Assembly (NCBI GenBank): GCA_900239685.1 | Contig: OENT01000062.1 | Coordinates: 124,001-188,000, forward strand | DNA length: 64,000 nt | Reading direction: 5' to 3' | Source of the DNA: Rotaria macrura | Lineage: Eukaryota > Rotifera > Eurotatoria > Philodinida > Philodinidae | Part shown: in pieces, positions 24,501-33,712 of the stretch | How positions within the stretch are numbered: the stretch's first letter is position 1 | Layout of the letters: each line of letters opens with the position of its first letter | Notes under the pieces: generated by a model | Databases searched by the model: none | Seen by the model: only the letters and a program-made list of their open reading frames with translations | What the model was told of the DNA's origin: nothing | Position numbers and translations under genes: made by a program

Positions 24501-27134
24501 GCTTGATAATCGCGCGAGGTCATTACAAATTGCTGGCGAAATCCATTTTACATTCTCTTGTATCGATACAAACAACAATTGACAAAATGCTAGCCGTTTA
24601 TTACCTTTATAACGAAGGGCATGTTTCGCCCACCGTAATACATGTGGTTCGGATAACGCGGCAAGTACTCCTCGTAAGTATGAGAATAAAGGAGAATAGT
24701 GAATTATACCTTGAGATAATTCTACTCCCGGATTGAGCATCATCTTGAGCGCTTTAAAAATGATGGAATCAGAAGGGTATCGTTTGAAGTTTATTATGCA
24801 TTCGAAGACAAGTAGGGCACCAATGGGACAATGTTTATTCACGGTTTTATTTCTAGCAGTAATTAAATTACGACAAAATATGTCGTATTCTTCAGATGAC
24901 CAATCATGGCAGATGAATTGAAATGTTAAAAATATCGGTTCTCGAAAACGATCGAATGCTGAATAGTACAATAGACGCTGACATAGGTTTTGAATATTGA
25001 TTTTCCTTAGACTATGTTGTATGTCAAATTCCGTATGTCTTATGATATGAACAAATACGAAATACTCTTGGAAAATCTTATGAATAAATTCATAAGCATG
25101 AAGACCTCGAGCAGCTGCTATTCCCATATCCTGACCAATTGAGTGAACGAATCGGTGGATTTCACTTTCGATGTCTTTAGGAGTGCGATCTACATTCTTG
25201 AGCGCATAGTAGGTTTTCAAAGAGCGTTGGGATAGATGTATTAGGTCGTATTCATCGATGAGACCTGATGGTGAATAAGTATGCAAATAGATAGCGAGAT
25301 CACTGAACAACCAACATAGAATTTCAAGATTCAATGATTGATTATTTGCAGTCGCCGCTGCTAGTCTGGTTGTAACCGCTTTGGTGTACGGCTCCAACAA
25401 TTGATTGGATATATCTAGCATGTTATCTCTAGTAATATTGAATAAGATGGAGCAACATGAAATCCCCAAGAATGGTGTAGTCGTAAAGGATCGCATTTCA
25501 GTAGAATTGAGTAATTCGTTCAATATCGTGATTTGTTTCTCATATGCAGTATCAATTGCTAATGGATCACATCCAATACCATTTTTAAGCAGTACTCCAC
25601 GTATTTCAATGTGAATGTTTTTAAGCAGTGTTTTAATAAATTCTTTAAAATGGTCTGTTGACATAGGACTGATGATAAAGTGTTTTAATAATGAGCCTTT
25701 GAGTATTCTATCTCTGTAACCTATGATACGACTTGTGATAATTAGTTGATTTCCCATACTTCTACAAGGTTGTTCTTGCTCAAAATGAATTGCTAACTTC
25801 ACTGTGTTAATGTCGTCCATCATGGACACAAAGTGCTCGGACAGTACATACGCTTCTGAAAAATCTTCGATACTTTTTATAATATCACGCCGTTGCTCTA
25901 TCGAAGGCACTTCGTCCAATCCATCGAGTATGATAAGTGCTCTTCCTTGTTGTACATAAAGACGTATGAGACCTTTTTCATCGTTTTCGTACGTGACACC
26001 GAGCCAAGCGTGTTCACTGATGTAATCAAACAATGAAGAATTTCTATTTTTAATCATCCAAGTAGCGAACTCGCATATATGAATTATTATGGGAAGACGT
26101 AAAGGTCCTATAATTATTCTATTAAGCTTCACTTTCGATCTTTGACATGCAATGGCATGGAAAAAAGCATATGCGATTGCACGCACCAAGATTGTCTTGC
26201 CGCTTCCTGCGCTGCCCAGAATCACAATCCATCTTTCTTTTTGAAGAATATCTGTTATCGAATGCACACTATCGGTCTCTGTGACATCTAAGTGATCTAT
26301 TATAAGAGAAGGTATGTATGAATCGAACGAGACTTGTTGAAGTGTACTAGTGTTACATTGTCTTAGATGATTATGAGGCACAGTAATCGGAGGAGAAATT
26401 CTTAATAGATTTTGTTGTAGCTTTCTAGCTATGTCTGGTGAAAGTCCTAAGTTTTTCATTTGATAGACTCGATTGATAAGATCATAAACGTTTTCAACCA
26501 AGCCATGTACACACACAGAGGACAGGAAAGCAGACATTTTATTTACATACTTCCATACAGCAGAGCATGATGTCTGGTGCGACGAATTCAGAAAAAATGA
26601 AAGATGATCTCCATTACCAATATTTGATAGAAACATTTTCTCACGCTGTTCAAGTACTGCCTCATAAATCATGATATTTTCAAACATTGATATATCGAAG
26701 GACGACGAATCCGCAGTTCGAGTGTATGCGTAGTGAAGGTCCTTCATGTTTTTCATAATATCTGCTGCGTAAGAATCTATTGTTTCATTAGATTGAACGA
26801 TCGCGGTGTGATTGGATGCATCTTGATAGTTAGTAATCCAACTGAGTAGTAAGTTTGCAGTTCTTAAAATCCGACGCAAGCAGAAATCGATGTTTACATG
26901 GTCCATAGGGTTCATATCATAAAATAAGAGATAACTAATGAAATTATGGAGGTAAATATGTACTTGTCGAAATAAATCATTGAGTTCATCAGTCTGGACA
27001 TTGAAATGATTGTGATTTTCTTGAATTGAAGTCAAAATATCTTGTAATTCTCTACAGAGGTCTAAAGTTGTTGGATATGTTGCAGATCTTCCCAAACATG
27101 AAGTATGAAGAACTTCTGAGTTACGATTACCCAT
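21564..27134 (-). CDS. Large NACHT-domain NTPase, 1856 aa, single exon
   Basis: NACHT proteins are STAND-class ATPases that typically oligomerise on sensing a signal, often in innate immunity or cell death. Residues 1-295 are mainly helical. Walker A GSAGSGKT is at about 307-314, after ERWIVIL. Walker B ILDGLDE is at about 402-408. The sensor ITSRIIGYR is at about 465-473. A helical region follows (AIYLHTYSPSGLIDEYDLI, HAYEFIHKIFQEYFVF). The remaining ~1150 residues are leucine-rich and helical, with no repeat type I can name; ankyrin, TPR, WD40 and canonical LRR signatures were not seen. There is no death, CARD, pyrin or TIR domain. The start is the first ATG after in-frame stops, giving MGNRNSE, and the C-terminus is CTIL. 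An uninterrupted 5.6 kb ORF contrasts with the exon-rich channel and malic enzyme genes. Bdelloid genomes are known to be rich in such genes; the ligand is unknown. Confidence 0.9.
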   Translation of the reverse strand: MGNRNSEVLHTSCLGRSATYPTTLDLCRELQDILTSIQENHNHFNVQTDELNDLFRQVHIYLHNFISYLLFYDMNPMDHVNIDFCLRRILRTANLLLSWITNYQDASNHTAIVQSNETIDSYAADIMKNMKDLHYAYTRTADSSSFDISMFENIMIYEAVLEQREKMFLSNIGNGDHLSFFLNSSHQTSCSAVWKYVNKMSAFLSSVCVHGLVENVYDLINRVYQMKNLGLSPDIARKLQQNLLRISPPITVPHNHLRQCNTSTLQQVSFDSYIPSLIIDHLDVTETDSVHSITDILQKERWIVILGSAGSGKTILVRAIAYAFFHAIACQRSKVKLNRIIIGPLRLPIIIHICEFATWMIKNRNSSLFDYISEHAWLGVTYENDEKGLIRLYVQQGRALIILDGLDEVPSIEQRRDIIKSIEDFSEAYVLSEHFVSMMDDINTVKLAIHFEQEQPCRSMGNQLIITSRIIGYRDRILKGSLLKHFIISPMSTDHFKEFIKTLLKNIHIEIRGVLLKNGIGCDPLAIDTAYEKQITILNELLNSTEMRSFTTTPFLGISCCSILFNITRDNMLDISNQLLEPYTKAVTTRLAAATANNQSLNLEILCWLFSDLAIYLHTYSPSGLIDEYDLIHLSQRSLKTYYALKNVDRTPKDIESEIHRFVHSIGQDMGIAAARGLHAYEFIHKIFQEYFVFVHIIRHTEFDIQHSLRKINIQNLCQRLLYYSAFDRFREPIFLTFQFICHDWSSEEYDIFCRNLITARNKTVNKHCPIGALLVFECIINFKRYPSDSIIFKALKMMLNPGVELSQGIIHYSPLFSYLRGVLAALSEPHVLRWAKHALRYKGNKRLAFCQLLFVSIQENVKWISPAICNDLARLSSQDVATAKILDAIGRITAPTLTIKQNSLQSFLLLHPHSVSSMHPLLMSLIVSLHGGLHVHVADGVGKIEFSPRYMYRESFLSCSLIQILSQMETSKEEIVNYLIRDCLKVIRTPDNSEDATDSLIALVCLCGLNKFHIYQSYCSSTRFTLVYDRLNNFLNFLRHECQIQLKSMKSEFIGSATQICEHFLTTSSNQAPNYLSTKKLMQFVRSIATAMVRLTCDTNDSSPETYLRSIQLRLMLPLMSSFDLLNQSLNENYTLLDLLQMICTIPSECPGLLEKQDLQEIEKLDIIKFIDGTHPLLVCRNNPLLLIALIPEHLQKFYVRLFTQNQINLNKLTQELLLFLTELMLVLIKEKTDTHRYVFLLGLVRPTFSRFYLDCFVLQLYEKIFLTSPETRYELSREFSRFGIQLPLDKVQHIAELNDANSKKVKLLKMAFARTRNSVREETNDNLLYLAVLSTKLDGYIPEVESNDHPCRTKQDILEIHQAIYNPFLQYAAWDIYDGMEQVAHDALKNLLKAIPFPVSLMQCGLLCGHTNPLPWSIARNIIESLELVDFQHFDDVLTADWQAVYPILNYHSLTSSTCRVIVRRYERQCLWSQTETNDYACFLLLHSLPFKLFFDDSSSSSEPSVIAHLVSMYLIELANDVKLIKNTNIDEDTMTEKSLTPLILNMGGVLVYSAAQFITDRLFIYPLSVVDFDAIDQALRQCYAGVEIKATPLVEKWLIYYNHESLHCFALHAALILTITDRNTSEVERIFQSLASSDIDFFRTARAAHLLSLTPYNCDAVLIELLVELPQLTKDDYEFPTEEEANILTEQTTNLLVEASWLYGLFSRQNLIDSISSLTQTTNRDVIELVFKELRSPSHMCRLFIAYTLLQMSLMEVISHIEVQTLLVESIEEIQVSHEILDTASRGVMLEMQDLLLAHTLIGRKTISDLAGVWNNFWATYIKNGMGRCLPCYKLNDVNDQAFYPNVKSCTIL

Positions 27135-27751
27135 AATTCTACCACGCTTCTTTTAGCATGAACCCGTTGGGTTTTTCTTACTGTAAATAACAAAATGTAA
27201 GATTCTAATAACTTATTTTTCACAGAAATAAAATCCTTTATTTAAAAGAAATATTTTTATCAAGATGATCGGCAATTTTAGTTGTAGAACAGCTATAATA
27301 TTGACCATCTCACTGAGTCAATGAAAAAACTCACTGTAAAAATCAAACTAAAATTGATGTTTTGCCATATACTTATGCAAAGTCTGTCAAAAGTGATGAT
27401 TTGAAACTTCAGTGGTGTTAGCATAGAGTTCTCATTTCTTTTATCATAATATTTGCTTTGGAGACTGTTTTAAACCTCTAACAAATTGTGCTAGACGCAG
27501 AATTTTATACTCTATAGAATACTGTTTCTACCTATGAAAGTCGTCGAGTGAATAGTGCGAGTGAAGTTCCGAATACCAAAAAGTGTAGCACTTGACTTTA
27601 GGTATAAAACTTGCTTCCGCGTGAGGATGGGAATGAAAATCTAATCAATATAGTGTTGATGGTAATTCCAGAAATTTTACACCATATTGAGGGGTTTCAA
27701 CTGAAACTACCTCATTGATTATTTACTTTTGAAGACTCTTTCTGTATATTT
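27135..27751. other. Upstream region of the NACHT gene
   Basis: Non-coding. Read on the minus strand, a pyrimidine-rich tract ending TTTGTTATTTACAG lies about 50 bases before the NACHT ATG. It could be a 5' UTR intron end or trans-splice acceptor. No promoter element can be assigned. Confidence 0.4.
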
Positions 27752-27874
27752 TTTTTCTGCAGGGCTGCCAACTGTACCTTGTTTTGGGGTATAATACCCC
27801 ATTTCACCATTTTGTACCCCAGAAAATCTGATACCCCATGGGTTATATACATTTTACCCCATTTGAGCTTTTAA

Positions 27875-28734
27875 GGCCCCCCCCTCATAAGTCGATTTTC
27901 GTCAAAGAAAGTCCAAATCGGCTGAAATTTTCAGGATATGTTAGGACTGAAGCGGGTAGCCTACGATAAAAATTTCAGCCCGAAATATGCAAGTTTAAGG
28001 AAGTTATAAGGTGAACACTGGTTAAAAATGACCCATTTTCCATCCTAGTTATTTTGCCTTCAACTATGTTTTTCGAAAAATTTTTTTTACCATTCGATAG
28101 AGCATGCAAATACGCAGGGCATCTCGCGCTCCGATTTTTGAAAAAGCTTTTTTTATGCTGAAAAAAGTTTCCACAACGCAAACTCCCTGAAAAAAGGCTA
28201 AACAGCTGCAAGTGAATTTTGTAGGCGATCTTTTTTTGACATAAAAAAAGGCTTTTTCAAAAATCGGAGCACGAGATGCCCTGCGTCTGTGCATGCTCTA
28301 TCGAATGGTAAACTTATTTTTTCGAAAAAACATAGTTGAAGGCAAAATAACTAGGATGGAAAATGGAAAAACATGATTTTGAGACAAACGTAAAAGCATT
28401 TTTTCGAAAAGTTTTTGCTGTTTTTTTAAATTTTCTCAATTTTCACGCGGTTTTGGAGGATTCGACCTGTCTCGTCATGCGTAACTTTTAATTCTGCACA
28501 CGCTGAGCGCTTAATTAATTAATCAGTAATTAGAAATCAAAGACCTAATTTTTAAAAAAAAACCGTTTTTGACATAGAGGACCTGTCAAAGATCACTAAA
28601 AATTTTGGTCAAAAAATGGTGTTTGGAAAAAAAACCTATAGTGATTCTGAAAGAGCAGAACATGGGCTATCACCTCATGATGTTATCTTAATTTTCATTT
28701 TCTCCACGAAAATCGACTTTTTTGAGGGGGGGCC
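27875..28734. mobile_element. TTAA-flanked MITE, copy 1, inserted in the outer hAT-like element
   Basis: The inverted ends begin GGCCCCCCCCTCA and contain AAGTCGATTTTCGT on both sides, with TTAA immediately outside at 27871-27874 and 28735-28738. A TTAA duplication is the piggyBac hallmark, though here it could also be part of the repeat. A related copy at 32517-32878 shares the right-arm words CCTATA, TTCTGAAAG and TGGGCTATC. The interior carries a further palindrome. Non-coding. Confidence 0.7.
28033..28366. repeat. Long palindrome nested inside the TTAA-flanked MITE
   Basis: Arms of about 120 bases, starting CCATTTTCCATCCTAG and ending CTAGGATGGAAAATGG, pair almost perfectly around a roughly 90-base loop. 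Matching inner words include CAACTATGTTTTTCGAAAAA, GGGCATCTCG and CCGATTTTTGAAAAAGC. The related copy at 32517-32878 lacks it, so it may be a separate later insertion. No target duplication was resolved. Confidence 0.8.
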
Positions 28735-29129
28735 TTAAGTATGCAGTGTGAGTAACCAACGTTCTAATGAAAAGAACGCATGTTTTCCACTAGAGTTGTC
28801 TCATTTCTATTATATAAAGACATCTCAAATTAAATGTATTGTGTTAAAGAACTGACCAGCAGATATTAGCATCAATTTTGTTTAATTTCATCTTGAATTA
28901 TTCGGTTTTGCATACTATTTTCACTATGAACGATGAAATATTGAGTTTTCTTTCTGCAAAAGAAGTTTAATTCCATCGGGTTTCTCAATCAAATTATCCA
29001 TTTTAGAGTGAGATACAATGTACCCCAATTGTTTACCCCATTCTAAAATGCAATATACCACAAATATACTTCATTTGGACTTTCATTAACTCCATTTGAA
29101 AAATAAGAAATGGCAGCCCTGGTTTTCTG

Positions 29130-29870
29130 TGACATTCGATTTCGATATTTCTTGCTTCAACATTTTCTCTATCGATTATACAAAATACTCTCAATACGTT
29201 GTGCATGATTTTCGAATTGTCCCCCTCTTTCAAGCAAGGAAAGAAATTTTTCATACCTTCGTTTCATTTATGAGAAGAATCGATGAGACATTTATCATAG
29301 TTTCGTTTGTAAATTGAAGTTTCACCCGTGTACGTTTACGTTTCTATCAAGTTTATTTATCGACGATTGTTACCGCTATAAAGTTCTTTTTTTCTTAGTC
29401 GGTAGAAATTTTTCTCTCTGCAAAAAATCAAGCGTACACGAGGAATTTTATTATTTTAATACACTTCGACAAACAAATTCCTTTAAAATGTAATTTTTTT
29501 TCGCATTCATAGAAAGAAAAAGGAGTGCTTATTGCTGCTCTTTTCGATTCTTTGGTGGTTGTGTGAATGTAATTGATTGGTATGAAATTCAAACCGATAT
29601 AAACTGCCAAAAATAAGTCTAAATGCACGAAAAAAAGGCAGAAGGATTGGAAAAATCCATTGTGCTTTGCTCACTATTGCGATTTCGATCCATGTCATAT
29701 ATTTATTTGAAGTACCATCAATGGTTTAATTAAGCACCGCAATTTAATGGCAGTTTTTTTATAGGCACCGTGGTGTGAACTGGAGGTTAATACACTACCA
29801 AAATACACTTATATTTGTGTATAGATGACTATTTTTGTTTCTTTAATTTAGATAATTCTCAACAGTGACG
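29130..29870. other. Spacer between mobile elements
   Basis: AT-rich non-coding sequence. No gene or bounded repeat was seen. Confidence 0.4.
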
Positions 29871-29878
29871 ATTAAGAG

Positions 29879-30369
29879 TAGGGATGCAACGGTGACGATA
29901 ACAGTTACAATCGGTGACCGGTTCACCCGTAACCGGTACAGCCGGTAACCGTTCCGACAGGTAACCACCCTTACCGTTAGTGGTACCAACCGGTAGGCGT
30001 TTCACCGGTTACCGTTATAAGCCGGCATAAGCCATAATATCAGCCAGTATTAGCCGGTATAAACCACTACAAACAAGGGAAGCAATAATGATAGTGAATT
30101 ATATATCACCGGTACATACCATAGTAACCAGTCCTTGCCCGGATACACTCAAACTAGCCGGTATTCACCTAATCCTGTCGGTATGAACCAAAATAAGCCA
30201 TATAAGGTCGTTCAAAGGCGTTAGGACGGTTACGGCGACGGCCGGTTGTTTTCACCGTTACGTCCCTTGAATGAACTGGTATTAGCGGTTACCGGTGGAG
30301 CGGTTACCGGTTGGTACAGTTACCGTTAGAACGGTGAACCAGTGATTCAGTGTCATCGTTGCATCCCTA
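29879..30369. mobile_element. hAT-type MITE with perfect 8-bp target duplication
   Basis: A 491-base element. Its ends TAGGGATGCAACGGTGAC and, reverse-complemented, TAGGGATGCAACGATGAC match at 17 of 18 positions. ATTAAGAG is duplicated exactly at 29871-29878 and 30370-30377. The interior is dense in ACCGGT, GGTTACCG and CCGGTA words in both orientations and is GC-richer than its surroundings. There is no coding capacity, so mobilisation would need a hAT transposase from elsewhere. The perfect duplication suggests a fairly recent insertion. Confidence 0.92.
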
Positions 30370-30377
30370 ATTAAGAG

Positions 30378-30825
30378 AAAGTAAATTTATTACAGAAATT
30401 ATAAAGCATGTAAATTAAATATTTGTTTCTTTCATTCAGACCGATTTTAAGACCACAATGAAAAGTTAGTACTGATTTGTGAGTTTTTTTTTCGTTGGTT
30501 TAGGGCAATATTAACAACAAAATAAAAATATGTATTTTTTATGCAAATTAGTTTTTTCTTTTCTTTATATCAATCCGAAAATGATCAACGTATAAAAACG
30601 ACGAAACGAACACGAAGCCAAAATTGCTAATCATATCAACTATTCGAAGTCTCATAAATCTAAGAATAAATGAAAATCGTCAATGGTTGCAAGTTATTTT
30701 AGTGAATCTATTTATTGAAAAACCTCTTATTTTAATTTATACTATATCGGACGTTGTTTTGGGGTGAAATGTAACCTCTATTTAAGTTCTGTTCGGACAT
30801 ACTTAAATTTTACTGAATAAACCAT
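30378..30825. other. Spacer between mobile elements
   Basis: AT-rich. No gene, RNA or bounded repeat was recognised. Confidence 0.4.
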
Positions 30826-30827
30826 TA

Positions 30828-31178
30828 CCCAAGTGAATGAATCCAATACCGAATCCGATTGAATCCTTTGATCCGATGAAATCCAATGGGAATCCGGGTT
30901 GTGGGAACACTAACGAATCCGATGGGAAAAACCTATTTTCTTATTTTTGTATGAATTAGCATTTAATTCTAATAGTAGAGGCCTGTATGATCGTACGATG
31001 AAATCCAATCGGATTCCGATAGTAGAATTCGATGAAATCCAACACCAGGGGTATGAATTTTGGATAGCAACCAGGAATTCGATGGGATCTCGTCGGATTA
31101 GAGAAACCTCGATAGAAACATGATCGGATCCGACAGGCATCCAATTGGATCCGATTATCGGAATGATCCTCCTGGGTG
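30828..31178. mobile_element. Candidate MITE with GAATCCGAT-rich arms
   Basis: The left end CCCAAGTGAATGAATCC follows TA; the right end, reverse-complemented, reads CACCCAGGAGGATCATTCC and is also bordered by TA. The interior repeats GATCCGAT, GAAATCCAAT and CGGATTC many times in both orientations. The ends resemble those of the element at 16829-18094 (CCCAGG next to TA), suggesting a shared superfamily. The boundaries are approximate. Confidence 0.5.
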
Positions 31179-31183
31179 TAGAT

Positions 31184-31385
31184 CAAGGGGGAAACAGCTG
31201 ATTATTGATTATCAGTGATTATCAGTGATTAGTGTTGATTATGAGTGATTAGGTAATCACTCCTAATCAATACTAGCAGTGATTATGAGTGATTACCTAC
31301 TCACTCATAATCAACACTAATCCCTGATAATCCCTGATAATCACTGATAATCATATCTAATCAATAATCAGCTGTTTCCCCCTTG
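31184..31385. mobile_element. Short hAT-like palindromic MITE (CAAGGGGG family)
   Basis: A 202-base near-palindrome whose ends, CAAGGGGGAAACAGCTGATT and its reverse complement, match perfectly for more than 25 bases. The interior is built from repeats of TGATTATCAG and GATTATGAGTGATTA. The flanks GTGTAGAT (31176-31183) and GTGTTGAT (31386-31393) agree at seven of eight positions, as expected for a hAT target duplication. It abuts the right end of the preceding element. It shares its terminal word with the element at 45503-45888. Confidence 0.85.
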
Positions 31386-31393
31386 GTGTTGAT

Positions 31394-32512
31394 ACATAAA
31401 CAGAAAAGTAAGAGCATTTTTTATTAAATGCATTCACTAAACCAATTTGCGGCCTATGATAATTTACATTTATTCTTAGATTCGTAAGACTGTGGATCCG
31501 TAGATTCTTATCCTGATTGCGCCGGTTTACCAGAAGCTTTTTGTCGATTTGAATACGTTTTAGGGATTGTTGTTTAATTTCGAACCTACAATAGAAAAAA
31601 GAACATTAACTGCCAGATTTCATTTCCAATAAAAGTTTTCGATGTGTATTTCACAAAGCATGTAATTTCTAGTCAGTTAACGACAGTTTGAAAGTACCAC
31701 AGATCTTTAAACTAAATGAGAGAAAGCTCAAAGCGCAAGCTCGATTAGACATCCACTGTAGTATTTCCGATCGAATTCCCACTTTGCGATACATAAAACC
31801 AATCAGAACCTACACTAGTCGATATAGGATGAAAATCTGAGTCTCACGCACGTTTTAAGAAAGTCCAAACAGACTCCAAAGCGAATCTGATCAAGAAAAA
31901 GTGATTTTAGTTTACAGGTATATAAGTGAAGCAACATTATTTTCAACTGAAAGTGTCAAGCTTATCCTGACAATCCAATTACAAGTGTGCCATTGGATAG
32001 AGACTCGAATCTTACATCTTTCAGAATATATTCCACACTCAATACAGATAATGATTCGAAACGGGTTCTTGAATTCTTTACATTGCGTTTATATCGAATT
32101 CTCTTATGTCAAAGATCTCAATAGACTTTTGAAAACACTAATAAAATTCAATTCAAGTTTTGCACAGAATTTCTCTTAAATCGATTAAAAAGTTGATGGA
32201 TTCGAATCAATCAAGGAGTTTAATCAATATCTACCAATTATCACACTTTCATTTCAACTAAAATATAAAAAACGATATTATCGATCGAATATTTTAATGA
32301 ATTACAGGCCATATTTTTTAAACACTACGTTCAAATGAGATGTTACTAACGGATATTTCTGTAGTGATTTCTCCCTAATTATCTCTATAACGGATGTCAT
32401 GTAACAATTCTGACTTTGTTGTAAATGCGCAAAATAATCTTAATGGCAAACAAATAGCACTCATCCTTCAGATTCGCTCACCCTTTTCTGAAAAAACTTC
32501 ATTCATTGGGAA
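31394..32512. other. Spacer between mobile elements
   Basis: Non-coding, AT-rich. The short open frame around 31900-32180 has no family resemblance or splice context. Confidence 0.4.
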
Positions 32513-32516
32513 TTAA

Positions 32517-32878
32517 CGGGGAACCCCTCAGAAAATCGAATTTTTTCAGAAAAGTCGATTTTGAGATAAGCACATATTGTGAAAGCCCAAATGTTCATCT
32601 TTCAGCTTATGTACGATTTGTTGCACTTAGAATGGTTTTTGGCTGTGAAAATAGCAGTTTTCTGGGAGCAGTAGTAGAAATGTAAGAGTTTTTCGACAAA
32701 TTTTTCCGATATTTCAGAATTTTTGACGAAAATTAGATAACTTACAAAAAAAGAGATTTGGGGTAAAAACCTATATCAATTCTGAAAGGGCGAAGAATGG
32801 GCTATCTTCTGGTGCATTTTTCTCAATTTCGGAATTTTCCCGAAAATTGACGTTTTTTAGGGGGGGGGGAGGAGGGGC
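32517..32878. mobile_element. TTAA-flanked MITE, copy 2
   Basis: TTAA is present at 32513-32516 and 32879-32882. The right arm (CCTATATCAATTCTGAAAGG, GGGCTATCTTCTGG, then AAAATTGACG and a long G run) matches the right arm of copy 1 at 28620-28734 with scattered differences. The left arm carries CCCCTCAGAAAATCGA. It is much shorter than copy 1 because it lacks the inner palindrome and other central sequence. Confidence 0.65.
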
Positions 32879-32882
32879 TTAA

Positions 32883-33712
32883 ATTCTTCAATATTTGAAT
32901 GGAAAGAACCCAAATCAAACGATCGAATGAATGTTTCACATGAGCTGATTGAAGTAAAGAAGTGAAATTCTACATGATTATATGAAAGACAATCCTTTAG
33001 TGACTTTTTGCTTTGAAACTTCAGCTTTTTAAATCTACTTTGCGCTTTGAAAGATAGAAGTTGGTTGCATTGAAAAATTACTACTGTAAGTGTTTGACGA
33101 ATACTACTAAAAGATACCAACAGGATACCATTTTTCGATGTTTTTCTTCATCACTGCCCTGAATCGGATACCTAAGGGTCATATACATATAACTACCTTA
33201 TCTATGTATTCTCAAACTTATTATAAAAGAGGGCTTATATTTGATTAGCTTGAGAGTCGTATGATATTTTCCATGAAGCGATTTTCATATAGCTGTAAGG
33301 ATGGCATAGAATCCAATTTTGAAAGTTTCTGACCGTATCAAAAATGATTGTAAGATAGAAGATCCACTCTAAAAATCGGTTGAATCTGTCATCCAAGAGG
33401 TTTTCCCACCATTCGTCAATTAGAAATCAGGGAATTCATGAGAGAGTTTTGCATTTTTTTGTCACATTGCATATTTGTTTACAGCCTTTGCTTGATAAAA
33501 GAACATTTAATTGACTGTTAATCAATGACTTGCATGTGAAATATACCATATGTATCACGATTTAACTTCAAAAGGAAAATGATCAATTTTATTCAATCGA
33601 TAAAGCTATACTTGCACATACGACCAATATCAGGAATGAATATGTAAAGACAGATATCATATTCTACTCTATTATATCAATGCTCAACAATTTAGTAAAA
33701 CCTGGAAGTGAT
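32883..33712. other. Spacer between mobile elements
   Basis: AT-rich. No supported gene or RNA. Confidence 0.4.

Larger units (their letters stand above)
27760..29121. mobile_element. hAT-like non-autonomous element (outer member of a nest)
   Basis: The ends are perfect 11-base inverted repeats, CAGGGCTGCCA and TGGCAGCCCTG. They are flanked by an 8-base duplication with one mismatch, TTTTTCTG at 27752-27759 and GTTTTCTG at 29122-29129. Eight-base duplications and CAGGG ends are typical of hAT transposons. The arms contain repeated TACCCC and ACCCCATT words. The centre is occupied by a second element (27875-28734). No transposase is encoded. Confidence 0.8.

Noticed and set aside
22883-25614. 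Plus-strand frames inside the NACHT gene
   Set aside because: Antisense shadows of a continuous 5.6 kb coding frame.
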